A DNA stretch of 64,000 bases from Sulfurimonas sp. (GTDB lineage Bacteria > Campylobacterota > Campylobacteria > Campylobacterales > Sulfurimonadaceae). Positions 1 to 8,461 of this stretch are shown here, one piece after another. The position numbers and the translations under genes are program-made. How positions within the stretch are numbered: position 1 is the stretch's first letter; each line of letters begins with the position of its first letter. The notes below the pieces were generated by a model. That model was not told the origin of the DNA, ran no database searches, and saw nothing but the letters and a program-made list of their open reading frames with translations. The stretch lies in the NCBI RefSeq assembly GCF_041583195.1, contig NZ_JBFHGL010000002.1, positions 265,962-329,961 on the forward strand, read 5' to 3'.

Positions 1-1
1 A

Positions 2-676
2 CATATGGTAGATGAGCTGCAAACTCCCCTAAAAGCTATTTTAAAATTTTCAGATACATTGATTAAAAACAAAAGCGATATTGCCTCACAGGAAAAGTAT
101 TTAAAACTAATCCATCTTAGTGCTAAAAATTTAGAAAATATAATAAAAGATGTATCTGATATGTCAAACCTTCAAAACAATACAATTTCCATAGAATTAA
201 ATAAAGTCAATCTTAGAGATTTATTATCACAAAACTTTGAAATATTTCGCTCCAAAGCTAGAGAAAAAACAATCCGTTACTCTATTACATTTGGAAAAAA
301 TCTCCCAAAATTTATAGAAACAGATGGAAATAGACTATCTCAGGTTATATCAAACTTACTTAGCAATGCTATTAAGTTTACACCAAAAGACGGCGCTGTA
401 AAACTAGAAGTCATATTTGATCAAGACAAATCTGTCTTAAAAGTTTTTGTAGATGACAATGGCCCTGGAATACCGGATTCAAAAAAAGCAGATATCTTTA
501 AACCGTTTATTAAAGATAAAACAAACGTTACCTTTGAAGATACTAGAACTGGTCTAGGACTATCAATATCATTATCTATTATAGAGTTATTAAATGGTAA
601 AATAACGTTTGAGTCTTCAGAAGAAAAAGGAAGTACCTTTAATTTTGAAATACCTGTAAAAACATATGATGATTAG
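2..676 (+). CDS. Degenerate sensor histidine kinase, C-terminal part (5' end outside window)
   Basis: The reading frame is open to the window edge, so only the end of the protein is visible. It has a dimerisation helix followed by a complete HATPase domain: N box (NRLSQVISNLLSNAIKF), G1 box (DDNGPGIP), an F-box-like IFKPF and G2 box (TGLGLSIS). ATP binding therefore looks intact. The H box reads VDELQTPLKAI where the family has SHELRTPLNAI, so the phospho-acceptor His position holds Asp. A His lies three residues before that Asp, but out of register. The protein is probably an atypical kinase, a phosphatase-biased sensor or part of a hybrid. An unknown gene follows after 9 bases, probably in the same transcript. 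No response regulator is visible beside it. Confidence 0.8.
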   Translation, partial: HMVDELQTPLKAILKFSDTLIKNKSDIASQEKYLKLIHLSAKNLENIIKDVSDMSNLQNNTISIELNKVNLRDLLSQNFEIFRSKAREKTIRYSITFGKNLPKFIETDGNRLSQVISNLLSNAIKFTPKDGAVKLEVIFDQDKSVLKVFVDDNGPGIPDSKKADIFKPFIKDKTNVTFEDTRTGLGLSISLSIIELLNGKITFESSEEKGSTFNFEIPVKTYDD

Positions 677-685
677 GTTAAAATA

Positions 686-1192
686 ATGGCTATACTATCA
701 AGTTTTAAACATAAGTTTTTTAGTGCTTTTCGTGAAATATTTGTACATCACCATGGTTCTTTAGAATTCAGAGCTAAAATATTTGCTTTAGTTATCGCTT
801 CTTTTGAGAATAAAATGGATGATAATAAAGAGTTCTTCAAAATAGTAAAAGAGTATGGATTAGAATTATATAAAGATGAACATAGAGCCCATCTGTTAAC
901 TATAACTACTCAGGAACTAGTAAAAAAAGTTTATGATAATAACGGTTTGGATATTGATATATTAATAACGAATATCCAAAAAGAATTAAAAATAGTACCT
1001 AGATATGCAAAAAAAATAGATGTAGATGCTCTTAGACCACTACTTTCATTTACACAAGACCCAGAACTGCTATCTTATCAAGAAAATATACTGGAATTTT
1101 TAGAAAACCTAAAGAATGAAACTATTAAAACTCAACAGAATAAGATAGAAAAATCTGAAGAAAACATAGTCTCAAAATATACTTCTAGATAG
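686..1192 (+). CDS. Hypothetical protein, 168 aa, downstream of kinase
   Basis: I do not recognise this family. The protein is predicted to be soluble and mostly helical, with no signal peptide or membrane segment. It has a His triplet near residue 22 and a Lys/Glu/Gln-rich C-terminal tail (about 140-168). It starts 9 bases after the kinase stop, which suggests co-transcription and perhaps a role in the same signalling pathway (inference only). Its 3' end overlaps the convergent ttcA-like gene by 8 bases, so no terminator separates them. Confidence 0.6.
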   Translation: MAILSSFKHKFFSAFREIFVHHHGSLEFRAKIFALVIASFENKMDDNKEFFKIVKEYGLELYKDEHRAHLLTITTQELVKKVYDNNGLDIDILITNIQKELKIVPRYAKKIDVDALRPLLSFTQDPELLSYQENILEFLENLKNETIKTQQNKIEKSEENIVSKYTSR

Positions 1193-1949
1193 AAAATTTT
1201 TCCTTGTCAAAAAAACTATCATATGATATGTTTTTAAATGCGGCATTTAAAGATGTAAAAAGCTGAGGGTGTTCTTTCTCCATATTTCTTAACATCTCTT
1301 TTGTGTTAGCTCTAGCATGTGGCATTTTTACATCAAATCTCATTGCAGGACAAGCTTCATCACCAATAGCATTTAATTCATTGTCATCAACAAATGCACG
1401 TAGTTGACGCTCACGCATCTGAATTAGCGGACGGATAACAATAAGACCATTTTCAGCTTTATATTTTGGTGCTAAACTTCTCATTTGACCGTTATATATA
1501 AAGTTCATAAAAAAGCTCTCAGCGGCATCATCCATATGATGACCAAGTGCTACTTTATTACAACCTCTCTCTAACGCAGCTGTATACAAATACCCTCTTC
1601 TCATACGTGAAAAGAAACTACAAAAAGATGAATTTTTACGAATTTTGTCTTTTGCTAATTCATATGTTTGAGTATCAACAACTTCGTAAGGTATATCATA
1701 TTCTTTACAGTGCTGTGCTAACTCACTATAGTCCTCACCCATACCGTAAGAGATCGTTACAGCTAAAAATTCAAACTTAAATGGAGCGCGGCGTTGCTGT
1801 TCTTTCATAGCATGGATCATAGTTAGTGAATCTTTTCCGCCACTTAATCCTACAAGTATTTTATCACCCTCTTCTATAAGTTCAAACTCGGCATTAGTCT
1901 TACCAAGTTTAGACATTATTTTTTTAGAAGGTACTATAGATTTACTCAT
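1185..1949 (-). CDS. ttcA: TtcA-like PP-loop tRNA thiolation protein
   Basis: The protein belongs to the PP-loop ATPase family that makes 2-thiocytidine at tRNA position 32. The P-loop SGGKDS lies at residues 36-41, GHHMDDAAES follows at about 136-145, and the family's SRMRRGYLY stretch at 114-122. Known TtcA proteins bind a [4Fe-4S] cluster through a CxxC pair and a later Cys. Here the first Cys (C110) and the later one (C200, in EACP) are present, but the second CxxC position is Phe113 (FCSFFS). I checked this on the nucleotide sequence. At 254 aa it is shorter than E. coli TtcA. It is the last gene of the fabD-nitrilase-mtnN run, 9 bases after mtnN. A related PP-loop enzyme without a cluster is possible. 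Confidence 0.8.
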   Translation of the reverse strand: MSKSIVPSKKIMSKLGKTNAEFELIEEGDKILVGLSGGKDSLTMIHAMKEQQRRAPFKFEFLAVTISYGMGEDYSELAQHCKEYDIPYEVVDTQTYELAKDKIRKNSSFCSFFSRMRRGYLYTAALERGCNKVALGHHMDDAAESFFMNFIYNGQMRSLAPKYKAENGLIVIRPLIQMRERQLRAFVDDNELNAIGDEACPAMRFDVKMPHARANTKEMLRNMEKEHPQLFTSLNAAFKNISYDSFFDKEKFSI

Positions 1950-1958
1950 TTTAACTCT

Positions 1959-2657
1959 TTACTTTTTAATAAGTTCATCTACCATATTCATAACAAATTC
2001 AGCAGATATAATAGCACTTGACTCTAAAAACTCATCAAAAGAAAAACTTGCATCCATATCTGCTGCATCACTTATTGAACGAAGGATGAAAAAAGGTACA
2101 TTTAGCGCATTACATACAACAGCAACAGAACCACCTTCCATCTCCAATGCCGATGCATTAAATGTATCTAGTATCCAATTTTTACGCTCTTCATTTGCAA
2201 CAAACTGATCACCTGTAGCTATAATTCCCTCTTTAACGCTCTTATCCATTTTAGAAGCTACTTTTTTCGATAGCTCTATCATATCTTTATCAGCTTCTAC
2301 AAAAACAGAACCTTCAGGCACATATCCATATGGATGACCAAAAGCAGTAATATCTAAATCATGTTGAGAAAGCTTTGTAGCAACAACAAGATCACCAACT
2401 TTAAGATCAGGTGAAACAGCTCCTGCTACACCTGAGAACAGAAGTCTATCACATCCAAAATGCTCAATCATAGTAGTAGCAGTTAATGTAGAAAATACTT
2501 TACCAATCTTTGAATAAGCTACAACTACATCAACACCGTTATATGTAGCTTCATAATATTTATTCCCTGCATATTCAGTAGTTTTATAAGAACCTAGTTT
2601 TTCTAAAATCGGAGCCACTTCTTCTGGCATTGCACCCATAATTGCTATCTTACTCAT
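1959..2657 (-). CDS. mtnN: 5'-methylthioadenosine/S-adenosylhomocysteine nucleosidase
   Basis: This enzyme cleaves adenine from methylthioadenosine and S-adenosylhomocysteine. In Campylobacterota the same enzyme also acts on 6-amino-6-deoxyfutalosine in menaquinone synthesis (family knowledge). Family motifs are present: IGAMPEE-like start (IMGAMPEEV, catalytic Glu12), FSGVAGAV (ribose/phosphate loop), the EMEG motif near residue 173 and SISDAAD near 194-200 with the catalytic Asp. The length of 232 aa is normal. It lies 10 bases after the nitrilase-family gene and is probably in one operon with fabD. Confidence 0.93.
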   Translation of the reverse strand: MSKIAIMGAMPEEVAPILEKLGSYKTTEYAGNKYYEATYNGVDVVVAYSKIGKVFSTLTATTMIEHFGCDRLLFSGVAGAVSPDLKVGDLVVATKLSQHDLDITAFGHPYGYVPEGSVFVEADKDMIELSKKVASKMDKSVKEGIIATGDQFVANEERKNWILDTFNASALEMEGGSVAVVCNALNVPFFILRSISDAADMDASFSFDEFLESSAIISAEFVMNMVDELIKK

Positions 2658-2667
2658 ATTATTTTCC

Positions 2668-3384
2668 CTATATATTAAATGTTTTTATTTCTTCTTTAAA
2701 AAGCGATAATTTTTCTGTTATCTTGCCATGGTTATCTACTAAACAAGAGCCACCCCAAAACCCTAGTCCGTCTTCAAATCCAACACGATTAACGAATACA
2801 ACTTTTGCGTTACATTCTAATGATACTTTATTTAAAATATCGTACCACTTCTCCTCTATTGCTAAACCATCATCGCTAAATCCGCGTGCAGGTGAAGCAA
2901 CTAATGCTATAACATAATCTGGGTTTTCATTTTTCAAACCCTTATGTACATTTTCATGCCACATATCTTCGCAAACTATCATAGATACTTTGCCAAATTT
3001 TGATTTAAAACTCTCAAAAACATCACCCGCTTCAAAATAACGAGCTTCTTCAAACATACCATAGTTTGGTAAGTGAACTTTATTATGTTGAGATAACAGT
3101 TCACCTTTTGAGAAATAAAGTCCTGCGTTTCTAAAAAAACTTCCATCTCTCATAGCTGCACCAACAACAATATCTACATCTGTACTCAAACTTTTTAATC
3201 GTTCTAACTCATCTATATCCCAAGCATCTTCATATAGTTTATCTTGTAATAGATACCCATTTAATGCCAATTCTGGAAAAACAATAATGTCACTATGCTC
3301 TTTATTGCTTTCTACTATAGATATGATATCATCGAGGTTAGTTCTATTTAACTTGGGTGATATTTGAGCTAAAGTAACTCTCAT
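2668..3384 (-). CDS. Carbon-nitrogen hydrolase (nitrilase superfamily)
   Basis: This is a soluble amidase-like enzyme with the Glu-Lys-Cys triad of the superfamily: E38 in VFPELALNGY, K102 in NKVHLPNYG, C138 in IVCEDMWH. The VHLPNYGMFEEARYF stretch resembles the glutaminase domain of NAD synthetases, but no synthetase domain follows (238 aa), so the substrate is unknown. Its ATG directly follows the fabD stop with no gap, which implies translational coupling. A role in glutamine or omega-amide hydrolysis is possible but unproven. Confidence 0.85.
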   Translation of the reverse strand: MRVTLAQISPKLNRTNLDDIISIVESNKEHSDIIVFPELALNGYLLQDKLYEDAWDIDELERLKSLSTDVDIVVGAAMRDGSFFRNAGLYFSKGELLSQHNKVHLPNYGMFEEARYFEAGDVFESFKSKFGKVSMIVCEDMWHENVHKGLKNENPDYVIALVASPARGFSDDGLAIEEKWYDILNKVSLECNAKVVFVNRVGFEDGLGFWGGSCLVDNHGKITEKLSLFKEEIKTFNI

Positions 3385-4323
3385 TTAGATGCAGATTTCC
3401 TCTTTAACTTTATCAAGTGAAGCCATATCAGAGATATTTAATGTTTTCATATCTTTAGCAATTCTACGGTTTAGTCCTTTTAATACTACACCTTGCCCAA
3501 ATTCTATAGCCATATCAACTTCACCAGCAATCGCTTCTATAGACTGCTTATATTTTACAGGCTTGATTAATTGATCTTTTAATAGTGCTACAGCATCACC
3601 CTTTGATGAATATTTATCAGTAGTTACGTTTGATACAATAGGTGCTTCAAAAGTGTCATTAACCATGCTTGACATCAACTCTGCTAGAGGCTCTTGAGCC
3701 GAAGCTAATAGTTCACAGTGTGAAGCTACTGACATATTTAAAAGTAATGCTCTTTTAGCACCAGCTTCTTTGAATGTATCTTCTAAAGATACTAAATCAG
3801 CTTTCATACCAGCTACAACTAATTGACCATCTTGGTTATAGTTAGCAGGCCATACTTTTTTACCCGCAGCTTGTGCATCTGCACATATTTTCTCAACAGA
3901 CTCATCATCAAGACCAACAATAGCCATCATACCAGCTTCTATAGACTCACAAGCTCCTTGCATAAATGCACCACGTTTGTGTACTAATTCAACTGCATCT
4001 ACATAATCAATAGCACCAGATGCACAAAGAGCTGAAAATTCACCTAAAGAGTGTCCTAAAAAAAGTTCTGCTTTAACACCTGGGCAAGCATCTTTAAATA
4101 GCTTATAAGCTATCATTTGCACAAGTAGAATTGCTGGTTGAGTGAAAGCAGTTTGACCTAATTTTTCATTCTCTTCAAACATTAACTCTTTAAAGTCAAC
4201 ACCTATTCTCTCACCCGCTTTTTCAAACATCTCACGTGCAACTTCAGAATTTTCGTAAAAATCTTTTCCCATTCCTACAGCTTGAGAACCTTGCCCTGCA
4301 AATATCATTGCTATTTTATTCAT
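3385..4323 (-). CDS. fabD: Malonyl-CoA:ACP transacylase
   Basis: FabD loads malonyl groups from CoA onto acyl carrier protein for fatty acid elongation in the cytoplasm. The nucleophile motif GHSLGE has Ser92, the oxyanion motif GQGSQ is at about 10-14, Arg117 lies in HKRGAF and His202 in SVASHCELL. The 312 aa length is normal. It sits between a small AAA/Fis regulator (16 bases upstream) and a nitrilase-family gene (no gap). The same slyD-fabD-mtnN neighbourhood is recalled from Campylobacter. Confidence 0.95.
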   Translation of the reverse strand: MNKIAMIFAGQGSQAVGMGKDFYENSEVAREMFEKAGERIGVDFKELMFEENEKLGQTAFTQPAILLVQMIAYKLFKDACPGVKAELFLGHSLGEFSALCASGAIDYVDAVELVHKRGAFMQGACESIEAGMMAIVGLDDESVEKICADAQAAGKKVWPANYNQDGQLVVAGMKADLVSLEDTFKEAGAKRALLLNMSVASHCELLASAQEPLAELMSSMVNDTFEAPIVSNVTTDKYSSKGDAVALLKDQLIKPVKYKQSIEAIAGEVDMAIEFGQGVVLKGLNRRIAKDMKTLNISDMASLDKVKEEICI

Positions 4324-4339
4324 TGTTTTCCTTTAAATA

Positions 4340-5083
4340 TTATTTATTATCTGCTATTTTTTTTCTTAAAGTATTTCTATTTAACCCTAATCTATCAGCT
4401 AATTGTAATTGAGATTTAAACTTCTCTAAACCAGCTTCAATCAAAGGTACTTCGTAAAGATGTAGAAACTTTCTATAGTCATTGTTTGAGCCAAGTCTAT
4501 CTGCAAGATAATTATGCATAATACTCATAAGTTCATCCTCACTAATATCAGCAAAAAGTGAACTGATAATTATTTGTCTTTTTAAAGAGTTTGAGTTTGT
4601 AGAGAGATCAGGCTTAAAACTATCAAAATTTATTTTATTGGATGTATTAAATAATTTTGATGCTTCATCTGCATAAATCTTAATTAGTTCATTTACATCT
4701 TCTGGTCTTTGACTTAATGGCGGTATATCAAACTTTATACTACATACTTCATCAATATACTCACTATAAAAAGAGCTTTTAGCCGTAGCTATTAATCTAA
4801 TTGATTTTTCTACAATTTTATCTAAAACTATTTTTATATTAGGTACATTTTCTAAATTTACAATTATTATTTGATTTGTACTTTCTAGTGTAGATAAAAT
4901 ATCTTCGTAATCTTTGCCATCAAGGATTGGAGCATCATTTAATATATATCTAGCTAACGTTTTTTTACCAACACCAACTTCACCACTTATTAGGGCATTT
5001 ACATTAAGTGTTTTTAATAATGTAGCTGTTTTATATGCCTGTGCACTAGATGCACAAGCAGTTACGAAATTAGTGGCATCCAC
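4340..5083 (-). CDS. Small AAA/Fis-type regulator lacking the sigma-54 contact loop
   Basis: The N-terminal half is a shortened AAA domain with a Walker A-like GEVGVGKKTLA, a degenerate Walker B region (IIIVNLENVPN) and the PPLSQRPEDV motif typical of sigma-54 activators. I see no GAFTGA loop, which those activators use to contact sigma-54. The C-terminus is a Fis-type helix-turn-helix (LADRLGLNRNTLRKKI). I chose the GTG at 5083 (reading VDATNFV), about 247 aa. It overlaps the slyD stop by 14 bases. An upstream ATG at 5119 would lie deeper inside slyD and give an unlikely Val/Ala-rich start. The protein is probably a DNA-binding regulator no longer able to activate sigma-54. Confidence 0.7.
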   Translation of the reverse strand: MDATNFVTACASSAQAYKTATLLKTLNVNALISGEVGVGKKTLARYILNDAPILDGKDYEDILSTLESTNQIIIVNLENVPNIKIVLDKIVEKSIRLIATAKSSFYSEYIDEVCSIKFDIPPLSQRPEDVNELIKIYADEASKLFNTSNKINFDSFKPDLSTNSNSLKRQIIISSLFADISEDELMSIMHNYLADRLGSNNDYRKFLHLYEVPLIEAGLEKFKSQLQLADRLGLNRNTLRKKIADNK

Positions 5084-5591
5084 AGCCAGAGCCGCCGCCA
5101 GAACCACAACAACCATCATCAGACGGTTTGTTTTCAGCCGGTATTCCTGTCATTGCTTCTTCAGCTGTTGCTTCACGTACGTTATTGATTGTAACAGTAA
5201 ACATTAAATCTTTTCCAGCTAAAGGGTGATTAAAATCGATAATTACACTTTCAGCACCGATCTCATTTACAACAACTTGAACAGTTCCTCCATCTTCACC
5301 TTGACCATATAGAGTCATACCAACTTCTAAATCAATTCCTGCAAACTGCTCTTTTGGAACTTCTTGTTTAGCTTCAGCATTGTACTCACCGTAAGCATCT
5401 GCTGCTTTTACAAGTACATCACCTTTTTCTCCAATAGCCATCTCTTTAATTCCATTCTCTAAACCTGGAATTATTTGACCTTTTCCAAACATAAATACAA
5501 GTGGAGCTCCACCTACATTTCCATCAACTAATTTTTCACCATCACGTACTTCGTATTCAATAGATACGATTTGATTTGCTTCAATTGCCAT
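5070..5591 (-). CDS. slyD: FKBP-type peptidyl-prolyl isomerase, SlyD-like
   Basis: This is a folding catalyst and chaperone with the SlyD layout: an FKBP half (residues 1-65), an inserted IF domain (about 70-130), and a return to FKBP (ITVTINNVRE-like). The C-terminal tail is GCCGSGGGSGCGCH, short but Cys/His-rich. In E. coli the longer SlyD tail binds nickel and helps hydrogenase maturation together with HypB. Because this window encodes two [NiFe] hydrogenases, the same use is plausible, though the gene sits in the Tol-Pal/fabD block rather than with hyp genes. Length is 173 aa. Confidence 0.9.
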   Translation of the reverse strand: MAIEANQIVSIEYEVRDGEKLVDGNVGGAPLVFMFGKGQIIPGLENGIKEMAIGEKGDVLVKAADAYGEYNAEAKQEVPKEQFAGIDLEVGMTLYGQGEDGGTVQVVVNEIGAESVIIDFNHPLAGKDLMFTVTINNVREATAEEAMTGIPAENKPSDDGCCGSGGGSGCGCH

Positions 5592-5637
5592 ATTACTTTC
5601 CTTATTTTGTTATTGCGATTTTATCATCTTAATCTTA

Positions 5638-6567
5638 CTACTTGATTAACTCAACTTGTTTCTTAGCTTCTGAAATATATTTTGAATTTGGATACTTTGT
5701 AATTAAAGCCCTAAAAAATGTCTTAGCATTCTTATTATCACCTGTATATTTCATTGCAAATGCAGTATGATACATAAGTGTAGGCATATACGAAGCTTTT
5801 GAATATAACTCAGCACTTTTTTTAAAGTATGCTATAGCATCAGAATAGTTTTTTCTATAGTATTTCATCTCACCAATCATATAATGTGCATACGCTGGTT
5901 TATAATTTTTTTCTATTAAATATGTATACATATTTATAGCTTTTGTATAATACTTTTTGTCATAATTCTTTTTTGCGTCTTTTGCCACTTGTGCATTGCT
6001 TTGTGATCTAAAATCATCAGTTTTAGTATTGTTTTTATTTGTAACTTTAAGTTCTTTTGATACCAAATCTTTAAAAGAATTTACATTTTTAACTAAAGTA
6101 TTGAATTCATTTTTAGTGACATAATTTTTATTAATTTCATCAATTAGTGCGCTTAACTCTTTAATAATCAGTTTTAAATTTTCTATCTCTTTTTGATTTT
6201 GACTAGAGATATCCAATAAGCGATTTTCAAACTCTTTTGAGCTGTTTTGTTCATCTTCGTTTAACTTATTTAACTTATTTAAATCTATCGTGTTTTCATG
6301 CGATTTACGACTCAAATTTTCTATAATAGTTTGAATCCCATCAATCCTGTCTCTTAAAGACTCAAGCTCATTTGACTGATTATTACTTTTTACTGTAACT
6401 TTTTTAAGTTTTTGATTATTTTGTAGAAGAAGTTGTTCCTCTTTTGTTAGGCCGTAAGGAGAAGGATTATTTAGATCTCCAGCTCCAAATGCAGATGGTT
6501 CATCTGCATTTAAAACTAAAGTAAATAAGAAAGTAGTTAAAGATAATACTAGTAATCTATCTTTCAT
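5638..6567 (-). CDS. cpoB: Tol-Pal associated periplasmic TPR protein CpoB/YbgF-like
   Basis: The protein has an N-terminal signal peptide (about residues 1-21, ending LNADE). A long coiled coil (about 50-175) is rich in Leu/Asn/Lys/Glu. The C-terminal tetratricopeptide repeats (about 190-309) include YTKAINMYTYLIEKNY, YSDAIAYFKKSAELY and NAKTFFRALITKYPNS. CpoB links cell-wall synthesis to outer-membrane constriction through TolA in gamma-proteobacteria. Here the assignment rests on domain layout and position, 15 bases after pal. The coiled coil is longer than in E. coli. Confidence 0.85.
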   Translation of the reverse strand: MKDRLLVLSLTTFLFTLVLNADEPSAFGAGDLNNPSPYGLTKEEQLLLQNNQKLKKVTVKSNNQSNELESLRDRIDGIQTIIENLSRKSHENTIDLNKLNKLNEDEQNSSKEFENRLLDISSQNQKEIENLKLIIKELSALIDEINKNYVTKNEFNTLVKNVNSFKDLVSKELKVTNKNNTKTDDFRSQSNAQVAKDAKKNYDKKYYTKAINMYTYLIEKNYKPAYAHYMIGEMKYYRKNYSDAIAYFKKSAELYSKASYMPTLMYHTAFAMKYTGDNKNAKTFFRALITKYPNSKYISEAKKQVELIK

Positions 6568-6582
6568 ATATTTTTTGTTAGA

Positions 6583-7149
6583 TTATGGAAGTAGTTTGTA
6601 ATCTACACGACGGTTTTTAGCCCAGCAGTCTTTTGTTTTATCAGTACATACTGGATTAGATTCACCATAACTTACCATTGTAATACGGTTAGCATCTACA
6701 CCTTCAGCTACTAATGCTTTTTTAACAGCGTCAGCACGTTTAAGACCTAGTGCAAAGTTGTACTCATCACTACCCCACTCATCACAATTACCTTCTAACT
6801 TGATCATATATGAGCTTGCAGATGAATTAGCAGTTGAAGCATTTTTTGAAATGCTATCTTTTGCTTCAGCATCTAAACTATACTGATCAAATGCAAAATA
6901 AGCAGAAGTTAATTCACCTTCTAATGAAGCAATATTCATCTCATTAGTGTCAGCTATGTTTGAAGCATTTTCACTCATTGCATTTTCACCTGCAACATTT
7001 GCTTTGTCTTCAGATACTGTTTCAGTTTTAACTGCTTCTACCTCTTTAGCATCTTTATTAGTTTCATCAACTTGAGGCTCTCCCGAACCGCTACAACCAC
7101 TTAAAATAAGTGCTAATATTGCACCAGAAAGAATTGCTTTTTTCATCAT
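6583..7149 (-). CDS. pal: Peptidoglycan-associated lipoprotein
   Basis: Pal is an outer-membrane lipoprotein that anchors the membrane to peptidoglycan. The lipobox LILSGC gives lipidated Cys19. A Glu/Asn/Ala-rich linker (about 25-75) precedes an OmpA-like domain with the family features FDQYSLD, LEGNCDEWGSDEYN, RADAVKKAL and the terminal NRRVDY. Two ATGs stand in tandem; the second (7146) is better spaced from the AAGG ribosome site. It is preceded by tolB with a 62-base gap, the widest in this run, so pal may have its own promoter or extra regulation. Confidence 0.93.
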   Translation of the reverse strand: MMKKAILSGAILALILSGCSGSGEPQVDETNKDAKEVEAVKTETVSEDKANVAGENAMSENASNIADTNEMNIASLEGELTSAYFAFDQYSLDAEAKDSISKNASTANSSASSYMIKLEGNCDEWGSDEYNFALGLKRADAVKKALVAEGVDANRITMVSYGESNPVCTDKTKDCWAKNRRVDYKLLP

Positions 7150-7211
7150 CTTACCTTTTATGAATTTTTATAACCATGATTGTAGCAAAATAATATTAAT
7201 AATATATTATG

Positions 7212-8459
7212 CTACCAATCCATTGCTTGTAGTTTTCCGTATTTTAACGGGAAAAGATAGTTTTTATTGTGATTTAATCTTATGATACCAATTGAACTTT
7301 GGTTTTTATAGTTTTTTATAAAAAGTACAGCGTCTGAATCTTTTGAGAATCTTGGAAATTCGTTTACACCGCTAGCTGTTAAGCGTCTAATAAAATCTGT
7401 TTTAGTTGATATCATATGTAAATTAAATGTATTTCTTGAAAAAGCATTTGAACTCTCACGTGCCTTGTAAATCACATATTCACCGTTTGCACTACATGCA
7501 GAGTTGTTTTTACCATAATATACCATTTGTTCCACATAGCCTGTTTTTAAATCTTTGGAAAAAATGTTTGGATACCCTAGTCTATTAGAAACAAAAGCAA
7601 CTTTATCGTTACCCATAAACTGTGCACCTACATCGATACCTTTAAAGTTAGTTAGTTTAGAATATATTTTAGTTGCAACATCATATATATAAATATCAGG
7701 TTGAGAATCAGGTGCCATTGTTAAAAGAAGTTTAGAACCGTCTAAACTAACATCAGAACATGTCATCATACCTTCTGAAGATATAATATTTTTTATTGAG
7801 CCTTTTCTTATATCAACATATTTTAATGTAGGTTTTTCTTCATTTAAAGAAGTATAATAAAATCCATTTTGTTCTTGAGAAGCCCATTTTGGGAATAGAT
7901 TAAATCCGCCTTTAATAACTATATGCTGATAATTTAAAGTATAATCAGCAATCACTATTTCACTTCTTTTAGGTCCCACAACGCGAGAAAAAACAACTTT
8001 CTTCTTCATCCATTCTATTGATGGTTGTCCCATAAATTCATTTATTTCATAAGCGATCGTATGTGCAACAAACATGTACTTTTTAGAATCACTGATTTTA
8101 TATTTTTTCCCTAAAACAATATTTTCTTTTTCAATTAGCTTCATCTCTAGAAAGAAGCCCTCATCACTATCTTCAATGTTATACTTTAAAACATAATTCA
8201 TATCTTTATTTCTTACATCTACAGTATTAGTTTCATAATCAGTTATTACATGATGTCTATCTACATTAAAAATTGAAAGTACATTTAGATCAGCTATTAA
8301 TGTTTTAAAAAACTTTAGTTTAAATGTTTCATCTTCATGTTCTGAAGAGTCCTCAACAGCTAATGTAGGCAATGAATCAACTTTTTTAATAACCTCAATT
8401 GTTGCATCACTTGCAAATAAAAATGTTATCGATATTAATATAGAAAATAGTATTTTCAA
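7212..8459 (-). CDS. tolB: Tol-Pal system beta-propeller protein TolB
   Basis: TolB is a periplasmic protein with a signal peptide (about residues 1-17), an N-terminal domain (about 20-150) and a C-terminal beta-propeller with repeats such as VSLDGSKLLLTMAPDSQPDIYIYD split across blades, and GVNEFPRFSKDSDAVLF. It interacts with Pal and the Tol inner-membrane complex. The start is TTG at 8459, preceded by a strong AAGGAG ribosome site at the right distance; no ATG fits better. It starts 2 bases after the tolA stop. Confidence 0.9.
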   Translation of the reverse strand: MKILFSILISITFLFASDATIEVIKKVDSLPTLAVEDSSEHEDETFKLKFFKTLIADLNVLSIFNVDRHHVITDYETNTVDVRNKDMNYVLKYNIEDSDEGFFLEMKLIEKENIVLGKKYKISDSKKYMFVAHTIAYEINEFMGQPSIEWMKKKVVFSRVVGPKRSEIVIADYTLNYQHIVIKGGFNLFPKWASQEQNGFYYTSLNEEKPTLKYVDIRKGSIKNIISSEGMMTCSDVSLDGSKLLLTMAPDSQPDIYIYDVATKIYSKLTNFKGIDVGAQFMGNDKVAFVSNRLGYPNIFSKDLKTGYVEQMVYYGKNNSACSANGEYVIYKARESSNAFSRNTFNLHMISTKTDFIRRLTASGVNEFPRFSKDSDAVLFIKNYKNQSSIGIIRLNHNKNYLFPLKYGKLQAMDW

Positions 8460-8461
8460 CT

